Below, in pieces: positions 40,291-48,614 of a DNA stretch of 64,000 bases (positions are counted from its first letter, which is position 1; each line of letters starts with the position of its first letter). The notes under the pieces are model-generated. The model worked only from the letters and a program-made list of their open reading frames with translations, made no database searches and had not been told where the DNA came from. Both the position numbers and the translations under genes were made by a program. Source of the DNA: JAOBAU01 sp034667465 (GTDB lineage Bacteria; Acidobacteriota; Thermoanaerobaculia; Gp7-AA8); the NCBI GenBank assembly GCA_034667465.1, contig JAXDJV010000013.1, forward strand, positions 1 through 64,000, given 5' to 3'.

Positions 40291-40947
40291 TCAGCCGCCA
40301 GTGCGGAGACATCTGCAGTACGCGGTCCGCCCCGTGCAGTAGCAGCACGAGTAGTAGCCGGCATTGCAGGAGGTCTCGCAATTGCTTGTGCCGGAACAAC
40401 TCAGGCTGCAACTGTTCGACCCCAGGCCGCCGGACTGGCACCCGCCCGCAGCCTCTCCTCCAGTGCCCCACGGATCGGGATCCTGCAGTGAATACGGCAC
40501 CGGAGTGTGTTCCGGGCCATTGCTTGTGATCGGCGGGAGGTCGAGCACGCCCTTGTAATGCGAGATGCCGTACCCCGCGTACCGATGAACCGCAGTTCCA
40601 GCCGGAGCCCAGCCATCGTCGTCCTGAGCACCGTCGAAGAGGAACACCACCGCTGTGTGATCCGCTGCCGAGTAGACGGTAATTCGTCCGGGTTCCGACG
40701 TGACACGCGCTGCACGCAAAAAGATCGAGAGCGGATCAGCGTAGGCAGTTTCAGATGCGATCACCCACGCGTGATCTACAAGTCCGTCGTGGCCATCTCC
40801 ACGCCCGTAAGCGTCGAGGAGAATAGCCATCTGCTGCGGGCCGCTGCTCCTGACTACGACGTCGCCATGAAACGACGCGGTGGAAAGCTGTCCGCCAAAG
40901 ACGATCGCCGGGATCAGAGAAAGAATGAATACAACAACAGCACGCAT
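40291..40947 (-). CDS. Exported protein with Cys-rich C-terminus
   Basis: 218 residues. A signal peptide (MRAVVVFILSLIPAIVFGG) and an undefined middle domain are followed by a 45-residue tail with ten cysteines (CQSGGLGSNSCSLSCSG, CETSCNAGYYSCCYC, CRC). The even count suggests disulfides in an exported module. No family name is known to me. A GAGGAGG site is 5 nt before the ATG. The 128-bp gap on its 3' side and the 63-bp gap on its 5' side hold nothing else recognisable. Confidence 0.72.
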   Translation of the reverse strand: MRAVVVFILSLIPAIVFGGQLSTASFHGDVVVRSSGPQQMAILLDAYGRGDGHDGLVDHAWVIASETAYADPLSIFLRAARVTSEPGRITVYSAADHTAVVFLFDGAQDDDGWAPAGTAVHRYAGYGISHYKGVLDLPPITSNGPEHTPVPYSLQDPDPWGTGGEAAGGCQSGGLGSNSCSLSCSGTSNCETSCNAGYYSCCYCTGRTAYCRCLRTGG

Positions 40948-41010
40948 GACGCCTCCTCTTATCCCCGGAAGAGAGGCTATACATACCGCCTGCCAGTTGT
41001 CAAACAGGAA

Positions 41011-43236
41011 CTAATGCGTTCCCGCCGCCGCGGTCAACTCCACCCCCGCGTAGTAATGCTTGAGAATCTGCTCGGCCGTCCAGCCGCGGAACGCCATTCC
41101 ATATGCGCCGACCTGGCAGAAGCCGATGCCGTGTCCCCACCCTTTTCCGTAGAACGTGTAGCGGTCCATTCCGTCCGCGTCTTTCGTCACTTCGTAGACG
41201 AACAGGTTGTCGGGGATGTTTAGCGACCAGCGGACCGGGAGACCCTTCAGCACGAACGTTCGTCCGCCCTCCGCCGTGACTTCCATCTCGGCGACGCGTT
41301 GTGAAGCATCAACGACGAGCGGGCGGATGCCGAGGAGTTGTTTGATGGGGTTGCGTTTGTTGATTGACGCGACGAGCTCGTCGGCGCGATAGGAGCGGGT
41401 CCAGTCGGCGAAGCTCGAGGTGCGGTCGAATGACGCTCCGTCGAAGTTGCCGAGGATCGTGATGGCGACGGGGCGTTTGCGCGCGTCGAGTTGCAGGAAC
41501 GCGCGATCGCCGAGCATTACCGGCGCCGACTTGTACTCCTGCACGCGATCGCCGATGCGGCGGAAGACCGGGATGCCGTCCGGCAGCGTGTACGTCGTCG
41601 ACTTTCCTTCCGCCTTCAGCGCGATCGTTCGACCGTTGAGCGACAAGATCTTCCCGGTCACTTCGCGCAGCGCGTCGTGTTTGCGCAGCCACGAGCCGAG
41701 GACGCCGTACAACTCCTCGCGCGGCATCGCGGCGTTCATGTCGATGCGATCGAGATTCTGCGTCGGGAGAAATCCGAACTTGATGAGAAACGCCGCGGCG
41801 AGATTCGCGATCGACTCCGGCTGCGCGCTCTGCGGAAAGTAGTACTGCCGATCTTCGGGCAGCGTCAGCACCTTCGCGTTCTGATCGAACTTCGTCACGT
41901 TCGCGAGATATGTCAGCACGTCGCCGCGACGCGATGACGCCGGCTGCGCGACGCCATCAGGAATCGTGTAGCCGATCGCCTGCGTCGCTTTCGTCACCGC
42001 GGCGACGACGTCACGCGCACTCCAGCTCGAAGCGTTGTCCGACAATCCTGCGACCGCCGAAAAGTAACGCCCGTTCAGTTGCGATTCCGTCAGCAGTCCG
42101 CTGTCGGCGCGACCGGCCAGCGTCGTCATCTCGAATTCGATGCAGCGCGCGCGCTTCAGATACGGCTCGTTGCGGCCCGGAAACATCACGCCGACGTCGG
42201 ACGTCTCGCCGCCGCACGTCGACGTGTACAACGCATCGATCGGCTTCCCGTCATACGTCAGGATCTGTCCCGCCGTCTCCTTCACCGCCTGCGTCGTCAT
42301 CGCCTCTTCGCCGGAAAATCCGTTGTAGGCCTGACACGCCGGTCCCGGACAAATGTCGTACCCCTCGGTGCGAAAGCCGTTCATGTTTTTCACGGCGTAC
42401 GTCCGCGCCGCGATCGCCTGCGCCTTCAGCGCTTCAAGCTCGTCGTACACCTTCGAGCCCATCTCCGCCGGCACGACACCGCGCAGGTAATCCTCCATGT
42501 TCAACTCGTTGATGACGTTGTAGAGCCCGCGCGGATTGATGTAGATGCGCGCCGCGGTGCGGTACTGCTTCTCGCCGATCGCGACCGTGTCGGCGGTCAT
42601 CGGCATGACCAGAATCGAATCGCCATCGATCGTGTAGCGCTCGCCCTCGTCGTCGACGAGAACGTGCTTCCGTTCGAACTGCGCATCGCTCGGACGGCGC
42701 ACGATCAACATTCCCTGACCGTAACCGCCGGACTGCAACTGATCGCGCAACGGATTCGCGGACGTCGAATCGGCGAAGTCGCCGACGAGGACGCGATACG
42801 CGCCGCCGGCCGGATCGAAAATCGCGTCAACACGCTGAGCCGTGTCTTTGCGAATCTTGTCGGCGAACGCCTGCGCGCTGGTGACGTCGGAGATCGTGCT
42901 GGCCTGCACCGCGTAGCGTTTCGTCGTATCGCTGAGCGGCGGCGTCGCGGTGAAACCGCGGCGCAGCGCCATCGAACGCGTTGCCGTGACGAGGTAGTAA
43001 CCGCCATCGATGCGCGGAAAGGTGACGGTGGTTTGATCGCTGAGCAGTCCGACGCGGATGCGCGGCTCGGCGATTGTTTTGGCGACGTTCGCAACGTCGG
43101 CGAGCGCATTCGGCGCGGGCGGCGGCGGAAGTGTGGCGCTCGGCTTCGGCGCAGAGGCCGGAGTCGATTTCGGCGCGGGAGAACCGGCGCACGACGCGAG
43201 CAGACAGAGAGCGATTACGGCCGTATACGACTTCAT
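41011..43236 (-). CDS. SpoIID/LytB-type lytic transglycosylase lipoprotein with SPOR-like domain
   Basis: 741 residues. A lipobox LASC (Cys about 16), a Pro-rich linker, and a SPOR-like segment (YAVQASTISDVTSAQAFADK) precede a SpoIID domain: PAEMGSKVYDELEALKAQAI with the likely catalytic Glu (about 258), then STCGGETSD (about 343). The C-terminal signature YGKGWGHGIGFCQVGAYGMA (about residue 697) closes the fold, but some 350 residues separate it from the STCGG part, far more than in SpoIID. It probably cleaves denuded glycan at the division site from the outer membrane. A TAGGCT box ends 6 nt before the ATG. Confidence 0.85.
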   Translation of the reverse strand: MKSYTAVIALCLLASCAGSPAPKSTPASAPKPSATLPPPPAPNALADVANVAKTIAEPRIRVGLLSDQTTVTFPRIDGGYYLVTATRSMALRRGFTATPPLSDTTKRYAVQASTISDVTSAQAFADKIRKDTAQRVDAIFDPAGGAYRVLVGDFADSTSANPLRDQLQSGGYGQGMLIVRRPSDAQFERKHVLVDDEGERYTIDGDSILVMPMTADTVAIGEKQYRTAARIYINPRGLYNVINELNMEDYLRGVVPAEMGSKVYDELEALKAQAIAARTYAVKNMNGFRTEGYDICPGPACQAYNGFSGEEAMTTQAVKETAGQILTYDGKPIDALYTSTCGGETSDVGVMFPGRNEPYLKRARCIEFEMTTLAGRADSGLLTESQLNGRYFSAVAGLSDNASSWSARDVVAAVTKATQAIGYTIPDGVAQPASSRRGDVLTYLANVTKFDQNAKVLTLPEDRQYYFPQSAQPESIANLAAAFLIKFGFLPTQNLDRIDMNAAMPREELYGVLGSWLRKHDALREVTGKILSLNGRTIALKAEGKSTTYTLPDGIPVFRRIGDRVQEYKSAPVMLGDRAFLQLDARKRPVAITILGNFDGASFDRTSSFADWTRSYRADELVASINKRNPIKQLLGIRPLVVDASQRVAEMEVTAEGGRTFVLKGLPVRWSLNIPDNLFVYEVTKDADGMDRYTFYGKGWGHGIGFCQVGAYGMAFRGWTAEQILKHYYAGVELTAAAGTH

Positions 43237-43242
43237 GCGTGC

Positions 43243-43248
43243 AGCCTA
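43243..43248 (-). promoter_or_regulatory. -10 box TAGGCT overlapping the upstream gene's TAG stop
   Basis: Minus-strand TAGGCT begins with the TAG stop of the aminotransferase (43246-43248) and ends 6 nt before the SpoIID ATG. Confidence 0.45.
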
Positions 43249-44436
43249 TGCAAAAACGCTGGCCAGCCGCGCGATCCCCTCGCGAATTCGATCGTCCGGC
43301 TCTTTCGCGAACGTCAGCCGCATCGTGTTGCGGCCGCTGCCGTCAACGAAAAATGGTCCGCCCGGAATGTACGCAACGCCGCGCGCGACGGCGTCGGCGA
43401 TGAGCGCAGCGGTATCGACGTCGTCGTTCATTGTGACGAAGGTGAAGAGCCCGCCATCGGCCGGCGTCCATGTCGCGCGCGACGAGAAATGACGCTCGAG
43501 CTCCGCGATCAACACGCCGCGTTTGCCGCGATAGAAATCACGCACTTTCGCGATTTGCGGCGGCAGCTCGCCGCCGTGGCAGAGCTCGTCGACGATCGAT
43601 TGATCGAGCATCGCCGAGCAGAGATCGGCGGCCTGTTTCGCGATCTCGAGTTTTGCGAGGAGCGCCGCCGGCGCGACGATCCAGCCGCAGCGCAATCCGG
43701 GCGCGAGCACTTTCGAAAACGAGCCGAGATACAACACGCGACCTTCGCGGTCGCGTGACTTCATCGCGGTCGTGTCGGCATCGTCGACGTAAACCAGCTC
43801 GCCGTACGGATCGTCTTCGATCACGAGGAAGTCGTGCTCGGCGGCGATTTGCAGCACCTCATCGCGGCGCTGCTGCGTCATCAGGCGTCCCGACGGATTC
43901 TGAAAATTCGGGATCGTGTAGAGCAGCTTGATGCGGCGTCCCGCCGCGCGGACGCGCGTCGCCACTTCGCGCAGCGACTCGGGAACGATGCCGTCGTCAT
44001 CCTGCGCGACCCCTTCGAGCTCCGCGCTGCGCGCGAAGAACGACGCCGAGCCGCCGATGTACGTCGGCAGTTCAACCAGCACGACGTCGCCGGGATCGAG
44101 CAGCGTGTGCGCGATCAGATCGAGCGCCTGCTGCGAGCCGGTCGTCGTCAGCACATCGTCGGCGGTGCAGTCGACGCCGCGCGTGCGGCAGAGCGTCGCG
44201 ATGAACTCGCAAAGCCGCGGCAGACCGCGCGTCGGTCCGTATTGCAGCGCGACCGCGCGCCGCTCGCGGATCACGCGCGCGGCGATCTCGGCGATCCGTT
44301 CGGCCGGAAACGTCTCCGGACTCGGGACGCCGCCGGCGAACGAGATGATGTTCGGATCGTTGATCAGCTTCGCGAACGCGCGGATCGCGGACGGGCGGAA
44401 GTTGGTGGCGTCGTGCGAGAAAAACGCGTCGTACAT
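43246..44436 (-). CDS. PLP-dependent aminotransferase (2-aminoadipate/MocR-like)
   Basis: 396 residues of the class I/II fold without a DNA-binding domain, matching LysN/2-aminoadipate aminotransferases. Seen: INDPNIISFAGGVPSPETFP, QYGPTRGLPRLCEFI, TTGSQQALDLIAHTLLDPGD, the PLP lysine in YLGSFSKVLAPGLRCGWI and the C-terminal TMRLTF arginine. Substrate could be 2-aminoadipate, branched-chain or aromatic amino acids. Its ATG overlaps the membrane gene stop by one base (TGATG), and GATAAT ends 8 nt before it. Confidence 0.88.
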   Translation of the reverse strand: MYDAFFSHDATNFRPSAIRAFAKLINDPNIISFAGGVPSPETFPAERIAEIAARVIRERRAVALQYGPTRGLPRLCEFIATLCRTRGVDCTADDVLTTTGSQQALDLIAHTLLDPGDVVLVELPTYIGGSASFFARSAELEGVAQDDDGIVPESLREVATRVRAAGRRIKLLYTIPNFQNPSGRLMTQQRRDEVLQIAAEHDFLVIEDDPYGELVYVDDADTTAMKSRDREGRVLYLGSFSKVLAPGLRCGWIVAPAALLAKLEIAKQAADLCSAMLDQSIVDELCHGGELPPQIAKVRDFYRGKRGVLIAELERHFSSRATWTPADGGLFTFVTMNDDVDTAALIADAVARGVAYIPGGPFFVDGSGRNTMRLTFAKEPDDRIREGIARLASVFA

Positions 44437-45353
44437 CAGCTGCGATTATCGCTGGTGAGCGCGACGAAGCAGGCGATGAACCAGGTGCCGGCGATCGCGG
44501 AGACAGAAGTCTGCGCGAACGACGCGATCATCTGCATCGGCGCAAACGCCGTGGCCATGCCGTTGTGGTTGCTGAAACCGGCGCCGATGCTCATCAGCGA
44601 CAGCAGCATCGCGGCGCCAAAGGTGAGCAGCGCGATGAGGACGCCGACGCCGAGGTGACGCGGGAAATCGTCCATCAACTCGCGCCAGCCGGCGCGCACC
44701 GCGGCGACGCCGCCAAGCCCGCGCGCGACGCAGACGACGATCGCTTTCTGGTTCCAGAGTGCGGCGACGATCGCCATCGCGACCAACGAAAGGATGACGA
44801 GTGGAATGACGAGACAGCCGAGCATCGTCGACTCCGTACCGCCGATCGTGAACACCATCGCCACGAGGAGGATCGGCACGATCGCGACGAGGAGCGCAAT
44901 GCATCCGACGATGTTGTAGATCAGGAAGACCGGCCACCACGACTGCTTTCCGCCGTCGAACCAGCGCTGCACATCGAAGGCCGCGAACTTTCCGGTGGTC
45001 GTTTCCGCCGCTTCGCCATCGAAGAAGATGCGTGCCGTTCCCGCTTCGACGAACGAGCGGACGGCGAGGATCAACCCGAGGACGAGTGTCGCCAGGACGA
45101 CGAGCCACGCGATCAGAAGGTAGTGCTCGGTGATGAGCTCGATGACTGAATCGAGGAAGCGATCGGGATGCTCGAGATCGAAACCGGAGCCGCGGAACGC
45201 GGTGACGACCACCGGCACAACCGCGGCGAGGAGCGTGGCGATCACGATCATGAACGCGACCGCCGATTCGGCGACGCGAATCAACAGGAGCTGCCAGTTC
45301 GCAAGCGTGTTGCTGAACCCGCGGCGGATGACGTCTGAGACAGGTCGCTTCAA
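44436..45353 (-). CDS. Polytopic membrane protein of unknown function
   Basis: 305 residues with about six transmembrane helices (for example AESAVAFMIVIATLLAAVVP, HYLLIAWLVVLATLVLGLIL, WWPVFLIYNIVGCIALLVAI). No family recognised. The TTG start overlaps the stop of the DnaC-like gene (TTGA), so expression depends on the upstream gene by coupling. Downstream the aminotransferase overlaps by one base. Confidence 0.78.
   Translation of the reverse strand: MKRPVSDVIRRGFSNTLANWQLLLIRVAESAVAFMIVIATLLAAVVPVVVTAFRGSGFDLEHPDRFLDSVIELITEHYLLIAWLVVLATLVLGLILAVRSFVEAGTARIFFDGEAAETTTGKFAAFDVQRWFDGGKQSWWPVFLIYNIVGCIALLVAIVPILLVAMVFTIGGTESTMLGCLVIPLVILSLVAMAIVAALWNQKAIVVCVARGLGGVAAVRAGWRELMDDFPRHLGVGVLIALLTFGAAMLLSLMSIGAGFSNHNGMATAFAPMQMIASFAQTSVSAIAGTWFIACFVALTSDNRS
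44445..44450 (-). promoter_or_regulatory. -10 box GATAAT of the aminotransferase
   Basis: Minus-strand GATAAT ends 8 nt before the ATG at 44436, inside the last codons of the upstream membrane gene. Confidence 0.45.
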
Positions 45354-46090
45354 ATCGTGTTCTGCTTCATCTTCGACGTGATGCGGTGATCGGGCGCGCC
45401 TTTGATCGCGACGAGCTCCGTCATTTCGTGGAGCCGGCTGCGAAGACGATCGCCGATGCGGTCGGCGAGGCGCTGGCCGTCGACCGCAGCGTCGTCGAAG
45501 TAGTTCGTGGTGAAGATCGTCGCACGTTCGTCGTTGTAACGCGTGTTGACGATGTAATAGAGCATGTCCTGCACGAACGTCGTCGGCTTCTGCGAGCCGA
45601 GCTCGTCGAGCACGAGGAGATCGGCTTCGATGAGAGGCCGCAGCAGCTCCGACTTGCTCACGGCCGATCCTTCATCGAACGACGCCTGAATTTCCTGGAT
45701 GAGATCCTGGAAGTTGCTGAAGAGCAGTCGCCCGCGTTTGTCACTGCTGATCAGTTCCATCAGCGCCGCGACGGCGAGGTGCGTCTTCCCGACGCCACAG
45801 GCGCCGACGAGCAGCAGCCCGCGGCCGCTGTCGGTCATCGGCCACGCATCGCAGAACTCCTGCACGCGCCGCTTCGCCGTGAACAGCGACGCATTGTTCT
45901 TCTCGTAGAACGTGTGCAGCGTGCAGTGATCGAGATAGCGCCGCGGAATGTTCGCCGCCGCAATCCGCTGCCGCCGCCGCAAATCCCCCTGACAAAGACA
46001 CGCCTCGACGCGCAGCGAATCGCCGGAAAGCGGAACCCATCCCGAACCATTACAACGGGGGCAGAGGGTGGGAGGGGCCAGCACGGACAT
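45350..46090 (-). CDS. DnaC/DnaI-type helicase loader
   Basis: 246 residues. An N-terminal zinc-ribbon-like CPRCNGSGW with a later CLC, then an AAA+ domain: Walker A GACGVGKTHLA (about residues 95-105), Walker B LLVLDELGSQ, sensor in FTTNYFDD and an Arg-finger region RIGDRLRSRLHEM. DnaC-like proteins load the replicative helicase; IstB partners of transposases look similar, but no transposase is adjacent, so a chromosomal loader is more likely. TATACT ends 7 nt before the ATG. Confidence 0.85.
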   Translation of the reverse strand: MSVLAPPTLCPRCNGSGWVPLSGDSLRVEACLCQGDLRRRQRIAAANIPRRYLDHCTLHTFYEKNNASLFTAKRRVQEFCDAWPMTDSGRGLLLVGACGVGKTHLAVAALMELISSDKRGRLLFSNFQDLIQEIQASFDEGSAVSKSELLRPLIEADLLVLDELGSQKPTTFVQDMLYYIVNTRYNDERATIFTTNYFDDAAVDGQRLADRIGDRLRSRLHEMTELVAIKGAPDHRITSKMKQNTI

Positions 46091-46097
46091 GGCTCAA

Positions 46098-46103
46098 AGT
46101 ATA
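46098..46103 (-). promoter_or_regulatory. -10 box TATACT of the DnaC-like operon
   Basis: Minus-strand TATACT ends 7 nt before the ATG at 46090; the -35 region would lie in the adjacent inverted repeat. Confidence 0.55.
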
Positions 46104-46106
46104 AGA

Positions 46107-46189
46107 GGTGCTGAGTGCTGAGTGCAGAGTGCTGAGTCGGGGAACGAACTTCGGTCTTTCTCAGCACTCTGCACTCAGCACTCAGCACC
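46107..46189. repeat. GTGCTGA-heptad inverted repeat (copy 2), 30-bp perfect arms
   Basis: The left arm (46107-46136) is built of GTGCTGA, GTGCTGA, GTGCAGA, GTGCTGA units after a G. The right arm (46160-46189) is its exact complement over 30 bp. The 23-nt centre is unrelated to other copies. It separates two divergent -10 boxes. Confidence 0.95.
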
Positions 46190-46209
46190 TTCCCCTCAGC
46201 ACGGGCGGG

Positions 46210-46215
46210 TATACT
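46210..46215 (+). promoter_or_regulatory. -10 box TATACT of the cyclase-like gene
   Basis: TATACT ends 13 nt before the ATG at 46229; a leader of about 6 nt at most is expected. Confidence 0.45.
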
Positions 46216-46228
46216 TCCGGTTTCGGCA

Positions 46229-48562
46229 ATGTCCACCCTCATCCCGTACCTCGCGGCGCGCGCTGACACCGGTACGTTCCTGCTGGCCTCCGAGCTGCGC
46301 AGGACGATCGATGAGCTCATCCCTGGCGGGGAGGCGGCGCTGCCGCAGCCGATGAAGATTTATCCGGCGAACGAGGCGCACGCGCCGCTGCTCGGCTTTC
46401 CGGTCGCGGAAGCGCTCGTCATGAAAGAGCTCGACGCGAAGCTCGATCGCTGGATCACGGACGAGATCGCATCGCACGTCAGCCGCCAGTCGGGTGCGCG
46501 CGAGAAGGCGCAGCTGTCGTTCGCGGCGTATTCGGGGCCGCTCATCAAGGTCGCCGAGAACGCGCTGCTGTCGAACGTCCTCAACGATTACCACGCCGCG
46601 TTCTGGCTCGCGCATTCGTTCGATCTGGCGAAGCAGTTCGCATCGATTCCGCGGCGGACGAGCGCGGTCGACACGCAGATCGGCCGGACGCAGGGCGACG
46701 CGCTGAAGTACCGGATCTACGCGCGCTGGTCGAACGACATCCGCGACCTGATGTCGCAGGCGGCGGCGCGCGCGTCGGCGGTGCTCGACGGCGAAGAGCA
46801 GCGAAGCATCCGCTTTCTTCGTCTGCTGCAGGACGACATCCTGCTGCTCACCGAGGAGTTCATCGGGCCGGATTTGCGCGAGCTGAGATCGTTCATCAAC
46901 GGCTACCTGCGGAAAGAACATCAGATCTTCAAAGACGTCTTCGATCGCATCCGCAACGCGGCCACCGATCTGCTGCAGAAAGACAAAACGTTCCGCGCGG
47001 CGCTGCCGCTGTTCGGAGCGAATCCCGACAGCGGCATCACGCTGGCGCTCATCCTCGACGCTCGCTTTCAGACGTTCCTTTTCGAACAGCAGTCGGTGCA
47101 GAACGCGGCGAAGGGCGAAGAGCGTGAATTTTTCCTGCAGCTGACGCGGCGTCTGCGCGAGTTCGCGGTGCTCAGTCAGCTGCGGCGCGGCATCGTCTTC
47201 ATGACGACGACGCCGGACGGCCACGTGATCTCGACCGACAAGCGATCGTCGATGGCGTACGCCTATTCGCGCGCCACGCGCCCGATGGATTTCGGCAAGC
47301 CGGGCGTCGTCGATCCGATGGTGCATCGCTTCGGTCTCATCTACGACATCTCCGCCTTCTCCGAAACGCTCGGCAACATCCGCCGCGGCGGCCGCAAGGA
47401 AGAAGTGAGCTCGTATCGCCAGATGCTGCTCTTCCAGCGCCGCCTCGAAACGATCGCTCAGCGCCACCTCCTGCAGTTCGAAAAGTTCCTCGGCGACGGC
47501 GCGTTTTACACGACGCGCCGCGCGCTGCGGCTCGTGCACGCGGCCGTCGAAATCCAGCGCAACTACTCGGAGATGAAGCGCAAAGGCTTCGCCTTCAACA
47601 AAGGGCTGCGTATCGCCATCAACTACGGTTACTACCGGCTGCTGCCGCTGCGCACCGGCAGCGATCCGAACGATCGCATCACCGAGTTTTACGGACCCGG
47701 CATCGTCGAGCTGTCGCGGCTCACGACCGGCAAGGCGAACAAGGAGATCGAGGAGATCGCGGCGTTCCTCGTCTCGCACGGATTCGAGCAGCAGAACGTG
47801 CAGCGTTTCTTTGCGCCGCTGGCGCGCGGCGTCGATCTCGTCGATCACACGCAGCACGCGCGCGAGTTCTACGCGTACGTCGACAACAACGGCCATCTCG
47901 TCAACGAAGGGATCGTCGGCTCGTGGGAGTTCCTGCAGGAGCTGTCGACGGAACTGCTGAGCGAATCGCAGCCGCTGTATCGGCTGCGCGCGCCGTGGGG
48001 AAACTACATCGGCTTCGCGCCGTCGCTCCCCGGACTCGATTTCATCGGCCTGCGGCTGATCGGCATGGTGTCGCTGAAAGGACTCGATCGAATCGAGATC
48101 GGCGAGATCGCGCCGTTCGCGTCGGGCGAGATCGAAGCGACGCCGCTCGACGGCAACGATCCGCTCGTCGTCGCGCTGCGTCAGGAGTATCACCAGCAGA
48201 GCGATGTGCCCGCCGAGGAGACGCCGCGGCCGGCCGACGAAGCGAACGTGCCGGAAGGCGCTTCGAACGACATTGTCGTTTGCGGCGACGTCGCTCAGAC
48301 CGAGATCGTGATCGGCGAATGGGACCAGCTGTCGGATGACGTGCGCAATCCGCTGCGCCTCCCGCGCGGCGACTTCAACACGATGTTCTCGATGGAAGGC
48401 GCGCTGACGACCGAGAAGCTGACGGTGCGCAAGCAGAACGTACGCGATATCTATCAGCAGCTTTCGCTGCGCGTCGATGAGTCGCCGCTGACGCTCGCGA
48501 ACTTCCGGCTCAGCGACAAGTACGACGCGTTCGTGCTCGGGAAAGTCGTCGAGAAGCTGTAG
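46229..48562 (+). CDS. Large protein with a degenerate class III nucleotidyl cyclase-like domain
   Basis: 777 residues, no signal peptide. Residues about 365-510 follow the class III cyclase pattern: GLIYDISAFSETLG with the first metal Asp (about 373), EKFLGDGAFYTTRRA with the second (about 423), GLRIAINYGYYR, and FYGPGIVELSRLTTGKAN. The last normally reads V-N-x-A-x-R; here the Asn is Glu while the Arg stays. Flanking regions (1-360 helical, 510-777 mixed) are not recognised. Either an unusual cyclase or a nucleotide-binding regulator. Stand-alone gene behind a heptad repeat. Confidence 0.68.
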   Translation: MSTLIPYLAARADTGTFLLASELRRTIDELIPGGEAALPQPMKIYPANEAHAPLLGFPVAEALVMKELDAKLDRWITDEIASHVSRQSGAREKAQLSFAAYSGPLIKVAENALLSNVLNDYHAAFWLAHSFDLAKQFASIPRRTSAVDTQIGRTQGDALKYRIYARWSNDIRDLMSQAAARASAVLDGEEQRSIRFLRLLQDDILLLTEEFIGPDLRELRSFINGYLRKEHQIFKDVFDRIRNAATDLLQKDKTFRAALPLFGANPDSGITLALILDARFQTFLFEQQSVQNAAKGEEREFFLQLTRRLREFAVLSQLRRGIVFMTTTPDGHVISTDKRSSMAYAYSRATRPMDFGKPGVVDPMVHRFGLIYDISAFSETLGNIRRGGRKEEVSSYRQMLLFQRRLETIAQRHLLQFEKFLGDGAFYTTRRALRLVHAAVEIQRNYSEMKRKGFAFNKGLRIAINYGYYRLLPLRTGSDPNDRITEFYGPGIVELSRLTTGKANKEIEEIAAFLVSHGFEQQNVQRFFAPLARGVDLVDHTQHAREFYAYVDNNGHLVNEGIVGSWEFLQELSTELLSESQPLYRLRAPWGNYIGFAPSLPGLDFIGLRLIGMVSLKGLDRIEIGEIAPFASGEIEATPLDGNDPLVVALRQEYHQQSDVPAEETPRPADEANVPEGASNDIVVCGDVAQTEIVIGEWDQLSDDVRNPLRLPRGDFNTMFSMEGALTTEKLTVRKQNVRDIYQQLSLRVDESPLTLANFRLSDKYDAFVLGKVVEKL

Positions 48563-48597
48563 ATCTTCCGAAATCGCACCGAGTCCTGACCCTCGCC

Positions 48598-48606
48598 TGT
48601 TACGAT
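48598..48606 (+). promoter_or_regulatory. Extended -10 (TG-T-TACGAT) of the helicase gene
   Basis: TGTTACGAT ends 8 nt before the ATG at 48615, identical in sequence and distance to the box at 1982. Confidence 0.6.
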
Positions 48607-48614
48607 GAATAACC

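Noticed and set aside
45350..46090. DnaC-like gene considered as an IS21 IstB
   Set aside because: No IstA transposase or IS ends nearby; it leads a chromosomal operon and has an N-terminal zinc motif.
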